This document shows, piece after piece, positions 47,703 to 58,042 of a stretch of 64,000 nt of DNA. Source of the DNA: Janthinobacterium sp. 344. Lineage in GTDB: Bacteria; Pseudomonadota; Gammaproteobacteria; Burkholderiales; Burkholderiaceae_D. Under the pieces are notes generated by a model that was not told the DNA's origin, searched no databases, and worked only from the letters and a program-made list of their open reading frames with translations. Each line of letters begins with the position of its first letter. The stretch's first letter is position 1. Location of the stretch: contig NZ_FOKL01000004.1 of NCBI RefSeq assembly GCF_900112025.1, positions 135,344-199,343 of the forward strand. The letters run 5' to 3'. Both the position numbers and the translations under genes were made by a program.

Positions 47703-47766
47703 GGGGTCAGACCCTCAACACCGTTAACACAAAGCTCTGCGCCAACGCTGCCGGGGGTCTGACCCC
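47703..47766. repeat. GGGGTCAGACCC / GGGTCTGACCCC inverted repeat element
   Basis: GGGGTCAGACCC (47703-47714) and GGGTCTGACCCC (47755-47766) are perfect inverted copies 40 bases apart; each arm is itself nearly palindromic. A degenerate additional copy GGGGTCAGTCCC is at about 47679-47690. A relative GGGTCCGACCCC occurs at 62636-62647. Short palindromes of this kind are scattered through Oxalobacteraceae intergenic DNA and may be REP-like sequences moved by RAYT transposases, which are not seen here. Confidence 0.7.
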
Positions 47767-47771
47767 AGCCT

Positions 47772-48389
47772 TTATTTGACTTCCCACTGCTTCCAAGCCG
47801 CCCTTACCGCATTCGGATACTCGGCCCTGCCCCGGCTGCCGTTGTACCGTCCCAGCGCCAGGTACAAGTCGCCTTTTTCCATGTCCAGGTACATGCGCAG
47901 GATGGCGCAGCCGTAGCGCAAATTCGTCTGCATGTGGAACAGCTTGCTGCGGTCGCTGTCGCCGATGACGCCCGTCCAGAACGGCATCACCTGCATGTAG
48001 CCGCGTGCGCCGGCCAGCGAGACGGCATATTTGCGGTAGGCCGACTCGACCTGGATCAGGCCCAGCACCAGGGCCGGCTCCAGGCCCGCGCGGCGCGACT
48101 CATACCAGACGGTTTCCAGGAATTCCGTGCGCAGTTGCGCATCGGGCAGCTTGCGCTGCAGGCGCGACGACATCTGCGCCAGCCATTGCTGATAGCGCTG
48201 CGCGTCGGCGGGCGTGGCAAATTGGGGTTGCGGCGGACGCTCGTCGCGGATCGCGTGCGACAGGGCCAGGCGGACGGAGTCAGCCAGTGCCTCCTCCTTC
48301 TGGTTGCCGGCCTGCGCCGGAGCGACGCAGGCCAGGCAGGCGGCCAGCGCGAGCGCGCCAGCCGTCGTGCTTACCGATAAGCGCTTCAC
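47772..48389 (-). CDS. Lytic transglycosylase-type (SLT domain) periplasmic protein
   Basis: A 205-residue secreted muramidase-like protein. Signal peptide [20 protein letters not shown] with cleavage after AQA; GTG start at 48389 overlapping the proS stop (GTGA). The SLT domain shows [20 protein letters not shown] with the catalytic Glu in [30 protein letters not shown], and [14 protein letters not shown]. It ends the proS transcript. Target is peptidoglycan; the specific role is unknown. Confidence 0.88.
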   Translation of the reverse strand: MKRLSVSTTAGALALAACLACVAPAQAGNQKEEALADSVRLALSHAIRDERPPQPQFATPADAQRYQQWLAQMSSRLQRKLPDAQLRTEFLETVWYESRRAGLEPALVLGLIQVESAYRKYAVSLAGARGYMQVMPFWTGVIGDSDRSKLFHMQTNLRYGCAILRMYLDMEKGDLYLALGRYNGSRGRAEYPNAVRAAWKQWEVK

Positions 48390-50125
48390 TGCGCCATTTT
48401 GCCCTGGATGAAGGCGACGATCTCGTCCGGCGCAACGCCGGTCGCTTCCGCATCGCGGCGGCCCTGGTATTCCAGCTTGCCTTCCTTCAGGCCCCGTTCG
48501 CCGATGACGATGCGGTGCGGCACGCCAATCAGTTCCCAGTCAGCAAACATGGCGCCTGGACGCAGGCCACGGTCGTCGACGATGACATCCACGCCGGCGC
48601 CTTGCAGGGCCGCGTACAGCTTCTCCGTCTCTTCCTTGACCAGTTCGCTGCGGTCCATGCCCATCGGACACAGCACGACTTCGAACGGCGCGATCGAGGC
48701 GGGCCAGATGATGCCCTTGTCGTCGAAGTTCTGTTCGATGGCGGCACCCAGGATGCGCGTCACGCCGATGCCGTAGCAACCCATCTGCAGCGGCGCAGGC
48801 TTGCCGTTTTCGTCGAGGAAGGTGGCTTTCATGCTTTCCGAGTACGCCGTCCCCAGCTGGAACACGTGGCCCACTTCGATGCCGCGTTCGATGGCCAATG
48901 CGCCCTGGCCGTCCGGCGAAGCGTCGCCGGCGACGACGTTGCGCAAGTCGGCCACGATGGCAGGCTCGGCCACGTCACGGCCCCAGTTGGCGCCCGTGTA
49001 GTGGAAACCGGCGTCATTCGCGCCGCAGACGAAGTCGCTCATGTGGGCGACCGTGCGGTCCGCCACCACGGTGACCGGTGCTTGCGTGCCGATCGGGCCC
49101 AGGTAGCCGGGAATGGTGCCGTAGACTTCCAGGATTTCCGCTTCCGTCGAGAAACGATGACCGGCCAGGCCGGCAACCTTGCCCACCTTGATATCGTTCA
49201 ATTCATGGTCGCCGCGCAGCAGCAGCATGAAGTGCTGTTTCGTGACTTTCTCGTCCTTGCCCGTCGTCTCCACCGTCAGGGCGATGGTTTTCACGGTGCG
49301 CGACAGCTCCAGGCCCAGCAAGGCGGCCACGGTTTCGCACTTGACGGTGTCCGGCGTGGCCGTTTTCGTCAGTGCCTCGGTGGCGGCCGGGCGTTCGCCG
49401 GCCGGCGCCAGCGCTTCGGCCGCTTCCATGTTGGCCGCGTAATCGGACGTCGGGCAATACACGAGCGCGTCTTCACCCGTGTGGGCGATGACGTGGAATT
49501 CGTGCGAACCGGAACCGCCGATGGCGCCGTTGTCGGCCGCCACGGCACGGAATTGCAGGCCGAAACGCGTGAAGATGCGCGTGTAGGCGTCAAACATGAC
49601 CTTGTACGATGCCTGCATGCCGGCCAGGTCGCGGTCGAACGAATACGCGTCCTTCATGGTGAATTCGCGGCCGCGCATCAGGCCGAAGCGGGGACGGCGC
49701 TCGTCGCGGAACTTGGTCTGGATGTGATAAAAGTTCAGCGGCAGCTGGCGGTAGGACTTGATTTCCGTGCGCACGACGTCCGTGATGACTTCTTCCGACG
49801 TGGGCTGAATCGCGTATTCGCGGCCGTGGCGGTCTTTCACGCGCATCAGTTCGTCGCCCATCTTGGTCCAGCGGCCCGTTTCCTGCCACAGTTCGGCCGG
49901 CTGCACGAGCGGCATCAGCAGTTCGATGCCGGCGGCTTTGTTCATCTCGTCACGGATGATGGCTTCCACCTTGCGGATCACGCGCAAGCCCATCGGCATG
50001 TAGGTATAGATGCCGGAACCGAGGCGTTTGATCATGCCTGCACGCATCATCAATTGGTGGCTGACGATTTCCGCGTCAGAAGGTGCATCTTTAAGTGTGG
50101 AAATAAAAAAACGGGAGGCGCGCAT
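48386..50125 (-). CDS. proS: Prolyl-tRNA synthetase
   Basis: A 579-residue class II synthetase of the bacterial type with an inserted editing domain. Motif 1 region [20 protein letters not shown], motif 2 [20 protein letters not shown] and KDAYSFD, the editing insert (residues about 225-405, containing [17 protein letters not shown]), motif 3 [13 protein letters not shown], and C-terminal anticodon-binding domain with [20 protein letters not shown]. Start at 50125 ([20 protein letters not shown]). Divergent from rppH. Confidence 0.98.
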   Translation of the reverse strand: MRASRFFISTLKDAPSDAEIVSHQLMMRAGMIKRLGSGIYTYMPMGLRVIRKVEAIIRDEMNKAAGIELLMPLVQPAELWQETGRWTKMGDELMRVKDRHGREYAIQPTSEEVITDVVRTEIKSYRQLPLNFYHIQTKFRDERRPRFGLMRGREFTMKDAYSFDRDLAGMQASYKVMFDAYTRIFTRFGLQFRAVAADNGAIGGSGSHEFHVIAHTGEDALVYCPTSDYAANMEAAEALAPAGERPAATEALTKTATPDTVKCETVAALLGLELSRTVKTIALTVETTGKDEKVTKQHFMLLLRGDHELNDIKVGKVAGLAGHRFSTEAEILEVYGTIPGYLGPIGTQAPVTVVADRTVAHMSDFVCGANDAGFHYTGANWGRDVAEPAIVADLRNVVAGDASPDGQGALAIERGIEVGHVFQLGTAYSESMKATFLDENGKPAPLQMGCYGIGVTRILGAAIEQNFDDKGIIWPASIAPFEVVLCPMGMDRSELVKEETEKLYAALQGAGVDVIVDDRGLRPGAMFADWELIGVPHRIVIGERGLKEGKLEYQGRRDAEATGVAPDEIVAFIQGKMAQ

Positions 50126-50329
50126 AACGGTGAATTCTTTTTAAAAAGAGAGGGTTATAATCAACCTAATTTTAAAGGATTAGCTGGCTGATGCGTCCAT
50201 ACTTTACACAAATGCGCTCAATTGGTGCGATTCCGGCCCTTTTCGCACCCCGAAAAGGTGGCCGGCTTGCGGAGTTGTGGGTAATTATGTAAAAAAAGAC
50301 GCTCTGTCGCAGAAAGTTTGAGGTGCATT

Positions 50330-50962
50330 ATGCTCGACCGTGAAGGGTTTCGGCCCAACGTCGGCATCATCCTGCTAAACGCCCAGAACGAGGTGTGGTG
50401 GGGCAAGCGGGTGCGCGAGCACTCATGGCAGTTTCCGCAAGGCGGTATCAAATATGGCGAAACACCGGAACAAGCCATGTTTCGCGAACTTGAAGAGGAA
50501 ATCGGACTCAGACAGGAACACGTCAAAATTGTCGGCCGCACCCGCGACTGGCTGCGCTATGAAGTGCCAGACCACTTCATCAAGCGCGAGATTCGCGGCC
50601 ACTACCGTGGCCAGAAGCAGATTTGGTTTCTGCTGAGAATGTGCGCGCGCGACAACGACGTCAATCTGCGCCTGACCGACCATCCGGAGTTCGACGCCTG
50701 GCGCTGGCATGAGTACTGGGTCCCGCTCGATGTCGTGATTGAATTTAAACGCGATGTGTACCAGCGCGCCTTGCAGGAGCTGTCCCGCTTCCTGACCTGG
50801 CCCGTGCATGGCAACACAGCGCAGCAGCACCGCCACACGGCGCGCTACCTGCGCCAGCCCCATGCGCCCAGGGCGCAGGACGGCGTGGCACCGGCAAAAC
50901 CTTGCGACGGCCCCGCCGCCGAGGGGCGCACGCCGGAGCTGATTCTGCCCGGCAAGGAGTAG
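50330..50962 (+). CDS. rppH: RNA pyrophosphohydrolase
   Basis: A 210-residue Nudix hydrolase removing pyrophosphate from mRNA 5' ends to trigger decay. The N-terminus [20 protein letters not shown] is diagnostic. The Nudix box spans residues 38-59 with the core REL-EEE at 52-57. [17 protein letters not shown] and [20 protein letters not shown] are family signatures. Residues after about 165 are a Pro/Ala/His-rich tail typical of betaproteobacterial RppH. Start at 50330 is preferred to a GTG/ATG 12 bases upstream. Confidence 0.95.
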   Translation: MLDREGFRPNVGIILLNAQNEVWWGKRVREHSWQFPQGGIKYGETPEQAMFRELEEEIGLRQEHVKIVGRTRDWLRYEVPDHFIKREIRGHYRGQKQIWFLLRMCARDNDVNLRLTDHPEFDAWRWHEYWVPLDVVIEFKRDVYQRALQELSRFLTWPVHGNTAQQHRHTARYLRQPHAPRAQDGVAPAKPCDGPAAEGRTPELILPGKE

Positions 50963-50993
50963 TCCGCCGTACCATGAACGCACTCTCCCACGC

Positions 50994-51027
50994 AAAAGGG
51001 GCAGCCTGACCAGGCTGCCCCTTTTTT
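50994..51027. terminator. Bidirectional terminator between rppH and mqo
   Basis: Stem GGGGCAGCCTG (50998-51008) / CAGGCTGCCCC (51011-51021), four A on the left, six T on the right; the innermost pairs must open to form a loop. Serves the convergent rppH and mqo transcripts. Confidence 0.88.
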
Positions 51028-51064
51028 CATTCCGACAGGAAACTTCCCTGCCGGTCCGGCTGAC

Positions 51065-52675
51065 TTAGTGTGCCGCCGGTGCTGGCGCAGCGCCCGGCAC
51101 GTCGAGCGTGATCGCCTTCAGGCCCAGGATATTGCTGCTGTACTGGCGGATCTTGTTGGCCAGGGCCGGGTCGTTGTTCAGCTTTTGGCCGTACGACGGC
51201 ACCATTTCCACCATCTTGGCCTGCCATTCCGGCGTGGCCAGGCGGCTCTTGAATGCCGTTTGCAGCACCTTGATCATGATCGGCGGCGCGGTCGAGGCGC
51301 CTGGCGAGGCGCCCAGCAGGGCGACGATGCTGCCATCGGCGGCGCCGACGACTTCCGTGCCGAACTGCAGCAAGCCGCCTTTGACCGGGTCATCCTTGAC
51401 GATCTGCACGCGCTGGCCGGCGTTTTGCAAGGTCCAATCTTCCATCTTGGCGTTCGGCAGGTATTCGCGCAGGGTCTTCAGGCGGTCTTCCGGCGTGTTC
51501 ATCACCTGTTCCACCAGGTATTTGGTCAGCGGAATATTGTCGTAGCCGGCTTGCAGCATCGGCTTCACATTGCCCGTGCCGATCGAGCCTGGCAAGTCGG
51601 TCCACGAACCGTTTTTCAGGAACTTGGTCGAGAAGGTGGCAAACGGGCCAAACAGCAGGGCTTTCTTGCCATCGATGATGCGCGTATCCAGATGCGGCAC
51701 GGACATCGGCGGCGAACCGACGGACGCCTTGCCATACACCTTGGCCGCATGCGCCGCCACCAGTTCCGGGTTGGTCGTCACCAGCCATTGGCCGCCGACC
51801 GGCACGCCGCCATAGCCCTTGGCTTCCGGGATGCCCGATTTTTCCAGCAGCGGCAGCGAACCGCCACCCGCGCCGATGAAGACGAACTTGGCGCGCATGG
51901 TCTTTTCCTGGCCGTCGGCCAGGTTTTTCACCTTGACGTTCCACACGCCATCGGCGCCGCGCTGGATATCTTCCACCTGGTGGCGCAGGTGCAGGACCAT
52001 GCCATGGCTGTCCGTCAGGTAGCTCACCAGGCCGCGCGTGAGGTTGCCGAAATTGACGTCGGTACCGATGTCCATGCGTGTCGCCGCCACTTTCTGGCTC
52101 TTGTCGCGGCCTTGCATGACCAGCGGCGCCCATTGCGCGATCTGCGCCGGGTCTTCCGAGTACAACATGCCCTTGAACAGGTTTTCCTTTTGCAGCGCTT
52201 CATAGCGCTTGTGCAGGAAAGCGATATTGGCGTCGCCCCAGACAAAGGCCATGTGCGGCACGTTGTTGATGAAGGTTTGCGGCGCGCCCAGGTGCTTGTT
52301 GGCCACCTGATAGGCCCAGAATTGCTTGGAAATTTCGAATTGCTCGTTGATGGCAACGGCTTTCTTGGTCTCGATGCTGCCGTCGGCCGCTTCCGGCGTG
52401 TAGTTCAGTTCGGCAAATGCCGAGTGGCCCGTGCCCGCGTTGTTCATCGCGTCCGAACTTTCGGCGGCCACGGAATCGAGACGCTCGACCATTTCCATCG
52501 TCAGCGACGGGTCAAGCTCCTTGAGCATGCTGCCCAGGGTGGCGCTCATGGTGCCGGCGCCGACCAGCAGCACGTCGACCGGCTTGTCGGACGATGCCGA
52601 CGAGGCCGTTGACGGGGTTTTGTCACATGCCGCCAGGATCAGGCACGACATCAAAAGTAATAGCGGTTTACGCAT
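51065..52675 (-). CDS. mqo: Malate:quinone oxidoreductase with lipoprotein signal peptide
   Basis: A 536-residue FAD enzyme oxidising malate and reducing quinone. FAD motif [20 protein letters not shown]; family motifs [53 protein letters not shown] and [17 protein letters not shown]. Unusually, the N-terminus [20 protein letters not shown] is a type II signal peptide with lipobox LAAC (Cys17) and a Ser-rich linker, predicting export and lipidation. Cytosolic Mqo of E. coli has no such peptide. Start at 52675 has GGAG six bases upstream, so the signal is within the translated part. Confidence 0.92.
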   Translation of the reverse strand: MRKPLLLLMSCLILAACDKTPSTASSASSDKPVDVLLVGAGTMSATLGSMLKELDPSLTMEMVERLDSVAAESSDAMNNAGTGHSAFAELNYTPEAADGSIETKKAVAINEQFEISKQFWAYQVANKHLGAPQTFINNVPHMAFVWGDANIAFLHKRYEALQKENLFKGMLYSEDPAQIAQWAPLVMQGRDKSQKVAATRMDIGTDVNFGNLTRGLVSYLTDSHGMVLHLRHQVEDIQRGADGVWNVKVKNLADGQEKTMRAKFVFIGAGGGSLPLLEKSGIPEAKGYGGVPVGGQWLVTTNPELVAAHAAKVYGKASVGSPPMSVPHLDTRIIDGKKALLFGPFATFSTKFLKNGSWTDLPGSIGTGNVKPMLQAGYDNIPLTKYLVEQVMNTPEDRLKTLREYLPNAKMEDWTLQNAGQRVQIVKDDPVKGGLLQFGTEVVGAADGSIVALLGASPGASTAPPIMIKVLQTAFKSRLATPEWQAKMVEMVPSYGQKLNNDPALANKIRQYSSNILGLKAITLDVPGAAPAPAAH

Positions 52676-53055
52676 ACGTAACTCCATTGAGTGATACTGA
52701 AGGATGATTCTTGTGCGCCACCGCGGCAACGCCTATGCTGCAGCCAATGAAAACAGTCCGGCCTCCGGAGCGCCAGGGCGGCCGGAAAGGCGAAGAGCGA
52801 TGGTGTCAGGCATGCTGCCGCGCTCCGGTTGAATGGGAGCGAGTACGGATGGCAAAGGTGCGGACACTGGACGGGGCGACGTCGTTGTCGGCCGGGAATC
52901 GGCAATACAATCGCCGTCATGTCCAGAGCAAATATCAAGAACGGCGATTTTATCACCGTTATTTGGCGCCGCCGGGGCGCGGGGATCGTGGATAATACTT
53001 ACTGCCAGGTATTATTTTCTGGTAACTATCAGGTCATGCGCAGGGGGAGCGGGCG
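52676..53055. other. Upstream region of mqo
   Basis: About 380 bases between the mqo start and the nitroreductase terminator. The segment 52985-53036 is AT-rich with AATAC/GTATT and other short inverted repeats and may hold the mqo promoter or an operator. Reading frames here lack ribosome binding sites and similarity; none is called. Confidence 0.5.
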
Positions 53056-53081
53056 TGAAAAAGGGCATCCGCGATGCCCTT
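53056..53081 (-). terminator. Intrinsic terminator of the nitroreductase gene
   Basis: Perfect 9-bp stem AAGGGCATC (53061-53069) / GATGCCCTT (53073-53081) with a three-base loop, followed on the minus strand by TTTCAC. It lies 24 bases after the gene's stop. Confidence 0.75.
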
Positions 53082-53104
53082 CACATTGCTCACAACAACG
53101 ATGT

Positions 53105-53686
53105 TCAGACGATGCGGCAGGCTTCCTCGAACGCCAGGCGCGGCGCGCGCGGACGCACTTTGTCCGCATCGCCATAACCGAGGCTGCAGACGAAATTGGC
53201 TTTCACGGTGGTGCCGGCAAAGAACGCGGCATCCAGTTTGTCCGTATCGAAACCCGACATGGGGCCGCAATCGAGGCCCAGCGCGCGCGCCGCCAGAATC
53301 AGATAGCCGCCTTGCAGCGAGGAATTGCGGAACGCCGTCGCATCGGATAGCGCCGGGTTGCCCGCGAACCAGGCACGCGCGTCGACGTGCGGCGACAGCT
53401 TGGGCAATTGCTCATAAAACGCCATGTCCATGCCGATGATGGCCGTCACGGGCGCCTGCGCCACCTTGGCCGCATTGCCGGCCGACATGCACTCGACCAG
53501 GGTCGCCTTCGCCTCGGGCGATTTGACGAAGACAATGCGGATGGGCGAGCCATTGGCCGCAGTGGGCGCCCACTTCAATGTATCATACAGTTGCTTGAGC
53601 AAGTCATCGCTGACGGGGCGGTCTTGCCAGCCGTTGTGCGTGCGGGCGGCATAGAACAGGGTATCGAGGGCGGCGTCATTCAACAT
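53105..53686 (-). CDS. RutE/HadB-type nitroreductase (malonic semialdehyde reductase family)
   Basis: A 193-residue FMN-dependent oxidoreductase. Start at 53686 ([20 protein letters not shown]); GGAG upstream at usable distance. FMN contacts: [34 protein letters not shown] and [16 protein letters not shown]. Length matches E. coli RutE (196 aa). No rut operon neighbours are present, so assignment to pyrimidine breakdown is unsafe; a general quinone or aldehyde reduction role is as likely. Confidence 0.85.
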   Translation of the reverse strand: MLNDAALDTLFYAARTHNGWQDRPVSDDLLKQLYDTLKWAPTAANGSPIRIVFVKSPEAKATLVECMSAGNAAKVAQAPVTAIIGMDMAFYEQLPKLSPHVDARAWFAGNPALSDATAFRNSSLQGGYLILAARALGLDCGPMSGFDTDKLDAAFFAGTTVKANFVCSLGYGDADKVRPRAPRLAFEEACRIV

Positions 53687-53793
53687 CGGGCAATCTCCAG
53701 GCAATTGGTGGAAGGATAGAAAAAGCTGGCTCAGGGTACACACATTGCGTACGCGGTACAATGCCGGCTGCCCTTTAGCCACTTCATCCAGCC

Positions 53794-54216
53794 ATGTTCA
53801 ACCCTTCTTCCGACGATGTACGCCGCTTCTTTTGCGAAACATTGCGCAAGCACCGAGCCCACGACATCCTCACGCCCATGGAAGCCATCGCGCTCGACTG
53901 GATCCTCGAACATCCCGAATACGAAAATGAACTCTCCGACGTGGAAGCGGCGCTGGCGCGCGATTACTCCGTCGAAGGGGGGCAAGCCAATCCCTTCCTG
54001 CACCTGTCCATGCATCTGTCGATCACGGAGCAGGTGCAGGTGGACCAGCCGCGCGGCATCCGCCCGGCCGTGCAGCAACTGACGCAGCGCCTCGATTCGG
54101 CCCACGCGGCCCACCATGAAGTGATGGAATGCCTGGGCCAGATGATCTGGGCTTCGCAGCGCTCGGGCTTGCCGCCGGACACGGACGCGTATATCGACTG
54201 CGTGCGCCGCCGCTGA
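53794..54216 (+). CDS. DUF1841-family protein
   Basis: A 140-residue soluble protein covering the full DUF1841 family: [72 protein letters not shown] and [20 protein letters not shown]. The conserved His-x-x-x-His and Glu residues suggest metal or substrate binding but no function is established. Divergent from the nitroreductase, with a shared 107-base promoter region. Confidence 0.9.
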   Translation: MFNPSSDDVRRFFCETLRKHRAHDILTPMEAIALDWILEHPEYENELSDVEAALARDYSVEGGQANPFLHLSMHLSITEQVQVDQPRGIRPAVQQLTQRLDSAHAAHHEVMECLGQMIWASQRSGLPPDTDAYIDCVRRR

Positions 54217-54262
54217 TCAGCTAGTATCATGTTGCCAAGACACGCATCAAGCGAAGGATATC

Positions 54263-55372
54263 TTGGCCCATCACACCCTCCTTGTACTCGGCGGTTACGG
54301 CTTTTTCGGCACGCGCATATGCCATGCGCTGGCCGGCAATAAGCATATTCATCTGCTGGTGGCCGGGCGCGATGCCGCCAGGGCCAGGGCATTGACGACG
54401 CAATTGGGCTTGCCTCCACGGCAAGCGCTGGCGCTCGACGCCCATGCGCCCGGCCTGGCGCCGCGCCTGGCCGAACTGGGCGTCGATACGCTGATCCATA
54501 CCGCCGGTCCGTTCCAGGGCCAGGATTACCGCGTCGCCTGCGCCGCAATCGACGCCGGCGCCAACTATATCGATCTGGCCGACGGCCGCGATTTTGTCGC
54601 CGGCATCGCCAGCCTCGACGCGCGGGCGCGCCAGCGCGGCGTCTTCGTCACCAGCGGCGCCAGTTCGCTGCCGGCGCTGTCGTCGGCCGTGGTGGACCGC
54701 TACCTGCCGCGCTTCCGCCAGCTCACCTCGATCCGCCACGGCATCGCCTCCGGCGCCCGGGCACCGGGCCTCGCCACCATGACGGGCATCTTCTCGTATT
54801 GCGGCAAGCCGTTCCAGCGCCTCGTTGCCGGCCGCCAGGCACGCACGCACGGCTGGCTTGACCTGCAGCGCCACCGCTTTGCCGCGCCCGTGGGACGGCG
54901 CTTGCTGGGCAGTTGCGACGTGCCCGACCTGGCGCTGTTCCCGCAACGCTATCCGGGCCTGGAAACCGTCACGTTTCACGCCGGCTTTGCCGGCGCGCCC
55001 GGCCATCTGTTCGTCTGGGCCGCCGCGCAGCTGGTGCGGCTGGGCCTGTTGCGCAGCCTGGTCCCGCTGGCCAAGCCGCTGCACGCCATCAGCCACTGGC
55101 TGGAACCGCTGGTCAGCGACAAGGGCGCCATGTTCGTGACGATGCAAGGCGTGGGACTGGATGGCTTGCCCCTGACCTTGACATGGCAGTTGCTGGCGGC
55201 GCAAAACCACGGTCCGCACATCCCGTGCGGCGCGGCCATCGCGCTGGCGACACAACTGGCCAGCGATGGCGCGCCAGCACCGCGCGGCGCCATGCCCTGC
55301 GTCGGCCTGCTCACGGTGGAAGCTTATCTGGCCGCGCTGCAGGGCTACGACGTGACCGAGGTGCCGGCATGA
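54263..55372 (+). CDS. Saccharopine dehydrogenase-like NAD(P)-binding protein
   Basis: A 369-residue oxidoreductase-like protein. TTG start at 54263 with AAGGA seven bases upstream. Rossmann loop LLVLGGYGFFGTRICHALAG, then HTAGPFQGQDYRVACAAIDA and NYIDLADGRDFVAGIASLD, the saccharopine dehydrogenase NADP-domain pattern. The C-terminal half is membrane-proximal in character (HLFVWAAAQLVRLGLL). Its stop overlaps the DUF2269 gene start, forming a three-gene operon with two membrane proteins. Substrate unknown; lysine metabolism is not implied. Confidence 0.82.
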   Translation: MAHHTLLVLGGYGFFGTRICHALAGNKHIHLLVAGRDAARARALTTQLGLPPRQALALDAHAPGLAPRLAELGVDTLIHTAGPFQGQDYRVACAAIDAGANYIDLADGRDFVAGIASLDARARQRGVFVTSGASSLPALSSAVVDRYLPRFRQLTSIRHGIASGARAPGLATMTGIFSYCGKPFQRLVAGRQARTHGWLDLQRHRFAAPVGRRLLGSCDVPDLALFPQRYPGLETVTFHAGFAGAPGHLFVWAAAQLVRLGLLRSLVPLAKPLHAISHWLEPLVSDKGAMFVTMQGVGLDGLPLTLTWQLLAAQNHGPHIPCGAAIALATQLASDGAPAPRGAMPCVGLLTVEAYLAALQGYDVTEVPA

Positions 55373-55839
55373 GCTGCTACCTGTTCGTCAAATGGCTGCA
55401 CATCCTCAGCGCCACCATCCTGTTTGGCACCGGCATCGGCATCGCCTTCTTCAAGTGGATCAACGACCGGGGCGGCGAGGTGCGCGCGATCCGCCTGTCG
55501 GCCGAAAAGACCGTGCTGGCCGACTGGCTGTTCACCACGCCCGCCGTCATTGTCCAGCCGCTGTCCGGACTGGCGCTGGCGCACCTGGCCGGCTACCCTA
55601 TCCTCTCCGGCTGGGTCTTCGCCTCGCTGCTGCTGTATGCGCTGGCCGGCGCCTGCTGGCTGCCCGTGGTGTGGCTGCAGATCCGCATGCGCAGCCTGGC
55701 CCGCGTGGCCGACGACACGGGCGCGCCGCTGCCGCGCCTGTACTGGACCTATGCGCGCTGCTGGTTCTGGCTCGGCGTGCCGGCCTTTGTAGCGCTGATG
55801 CTGGTCTACTGGCTGATGGTGGCCAAGCCCACGCCATGA
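55369..55839 (+). CDS. DUF2269-family integral membrane protein
   Basis: A 156-residue protein with four predicted helices: FVKWLHILSATILFGTGIGI, WLFTTPAVIVQPLSGLALAH, WVFASLLLYALAGACWLPVV and FWLGVPAFVALMLVYWLMV. The start ATG at 55369 overlaps the preceding stop (ATGA), and its own stop overlaps the next gene. Conserved His in KWLHIL suggests a heme or metal site. Coupled to a saccharopine dehydrogenase-like protein, an arrangement seen in related genomes. Confidence 0.82.
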   Translation: MSCYLFVKWLHILSATILFGTGIGIAFFKWINDRGGEVRAIRLSAEKTVLADWLFTTPAVIVQPLSGLALAHLAGYPILSGWVFASLLLYALAGACWLPVVWLQIRMRSLARVADDTGAPLPRLYWTYARCWFWLGVPAFVALMLVYWLMVAKPTP

Positions 55840-56219
55840 CGCCGGCGAACCTGCAGCGGCTGTACTGGGCCATGCGCCTCGGCATGGCCTTCCTCTGGCT
55901 ATGGACGGCATTTGTGTCCTGGTACCTGTATCCGCATGCGGAGTCGCTCGCCTGGCTGCGCCGCAGCGGCGTCACGCTATATGCCGAACAAGTGTTTGCC
56001 GCGTCCTGCCTGGCCGACCTGGCCATGGGCATCGCCTCGCTGCTCCATGCCAGGCCGTGGCTGTGGTGGACGCAGTGCGCGCTGGTGGCCGGCTATTCGC
56101 TGGTGATCGCCGTCTTCCTGCCGGAATTCCTGCTCCACCCTTTCGGACCGCTGACGAAAAACATCCCCGTGATCGCCGGCCTGGCATTCCTGGCCCTCTA
56201 TGAGAAAAGCCACGGCTAG
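55836..56219 (+). CDS. DoxX-like small membrane protein
   Basis: A 127-residue protein with four predicted helices, including LGMAFLWLWTAFVSWYLYPH, ASCLADLAMGIASLLHARPW, CALVAGYSLVIAVFLPEFLL and NIPVIAGLAFLALYEKSHG. Resembles the DoxX-like superfamily. The ATG at 55836 overlaps the DUF2269 stop. Last of the three-gene operon. It reads toward the cytochrome genes on the opposite strand; 29 bases separate their ends. Confidence 0.8.
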   Translation: MTPANLQRLYWAMRLGMAFLWLWTAFVSWYLYPHAESLAWLRRSGVTLYAEQVFAASCLADLAMGIASLLHARPWLWWTQCALVAGYSLVIAVFLPEFLLHPFGPLTKNIPVIAGLAFLALYEKSHG

Positions 56220-56248
56220 CGTGGCTTCGGCATGGGCATCGGGAACGC

Positions 56249-56590
56249 TCAGCGGTGAATCACCAGGGTCGTCGGCAGGCTGTGGAAATAGGCGGCCAGG
56301 TCCTTGATATCCTGGTTGCTCAGCGGCTTGACCTGGCCCGTCATGATGGCGTTGTTGCGGCCGTTCGGCTTGTCGCCCCGCTTGTAGGCGGTCAGCGCGT
56401 GTTCCAGATAATCCTTGTGCTGGCCTGCCAGCTTCGGATACGAAGGGTCGATGGGCGAGCCATAATCCTTGCCATGGCAGGTGGCGCAGCTGTATTTTTC
56501 CGCCAGGGCCTTGCCCGTGTTGATATTGCCGGCGGCGCTGGCGCCGAACGAGACGGTGGCGCAAACGAGGGCGGCGAGTAGTGTTTTCAT
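56249..56590 (-). CDS. Small periplasmic class I cytochrome c
   Basis: A 113-residue cytochrome. Signal peptide MKTLLAALVCATVSFGASAA; heme attachment CATCH at residues 35-39; sixth ligand Met in NAIMTGQVKPLSNQDIKDLA. KLAGQHKDYLEHAL is the cytochrome c553/c4-type central signature. It follows the second cytochrome gene by 11 bases and probably shares its transcript. Acts as a periplasmic electron carrier to terminal oxidases; partners not shown. Confidence 0.92.
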   Translation of the reverse strand: MKTLLAALVCATVSFGASAAGNINTGKALAEKYSCATCHGKDYGSPIDPSYPKLAGQHKDYLEHALTAYKRGDKPNGRNNAIMTGQVKPLSNQDIKDLAAYFHSLPTTLVIHR

Positions 56591-56601
56591 CTGGCTAGTC
56601 C

Positions 56602-56931
56602 TCAGTTCGGCTTGGCTTGTTGCGCATAATAGGCGGCGACATCGGCGATATCCTGGTCCGACAGGCTGCTGGCGATGCCCTTCATGCTGGGGTGCTTGCG
56701 GTCGCCCTTCTTGTAGGCTTGCAGCGCGTTCTCGATATATTTGGCGGGCTGGCCGCCGATCATCGGCACCTGGAATACTTCGGGAAAGGTTGCCTTGTAG
56801 CCCGGAATGCCGTGGCAGCCGATACACATTTCCACCTTGGCAGTGGCTGCCTTGGCGTTTCCTACAATGTCAGCCGCTGTGACGGCATTGGCGATGCCGG
56901 CAAGCACGAGAAGTGCAAATATTTTTTTCAT
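56602..56931 (-). CDS. Small periplasmic class I cytochrome c
   Basis: A 109-residue cytochrome similar to its downstream neighbour. Signal peptide MKKIFALLVLAGIANAVTAA, heme site CIGCH at residues 36-40, central MIGGQPAKYIENALQAYKKG and Met ligand in HPSMKGIASSLSDQDIADVA. The pair looks like a duplication, or split halves of a diheme cytochrome c4. Divergent from the moxR gene, with a 232-base intergenic region between them. Confidence 0.92.
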   Translation of the reverse strand: MKKIFALLVLAGIANAVTAADIVGNAKAATAKVEMCIGCHGIPGYKATFPEVFQVPMIGGQPAKYIENALQAYKKGDRKHPSMKGIASSLSDQDIADVAAYYAQQAKPN

Positions 56932-57163
56932 AGTGGCAAAGTGAACAAAGGTAATCGGAGAAACGCCAGAGCTGGTTTTTTTTGATTTTATGTGTTGACT
57001 TTAAATGTTGACAATTAAACTGTTGATTGCCGATTCTAACCAAGATGTTCTTGCAAGTCCACTCACAAAAAATCCACTGTCGCAGACGGGCACAGGCCGC
57101 CCGCGTGGCAGTGCGCCACAGTTCTGTTTATACTTGCCCTTTCCCTACTTTGGCAGACCGCTC
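56932..57163. promoter_or_regulatory. Divergent promoter region, cytochrome c pair / moxR
   Basis: Contains three direct repeats TGTTGA(C/T) at 56993, 57006 and 57021 (spacing 13 and 15), two of which resemble -35 hexamers. The surrounding 50 bases are AT-rich and likely carry the promoters in both directions. No ribosome binding site was found near the moxR start. Confidence 0.4.
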
Positions 57164-58033
<870 letters not shown>

Positions 58034-58042
58034 GACGCGTCG

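Noticed and set aside
56249..56931. The two cytochrome c genes as one broken diheme cytochrome
   Set aside because: Each has its own signal peptide, start codon and stop codon, so two intact genes are the simpler reading.
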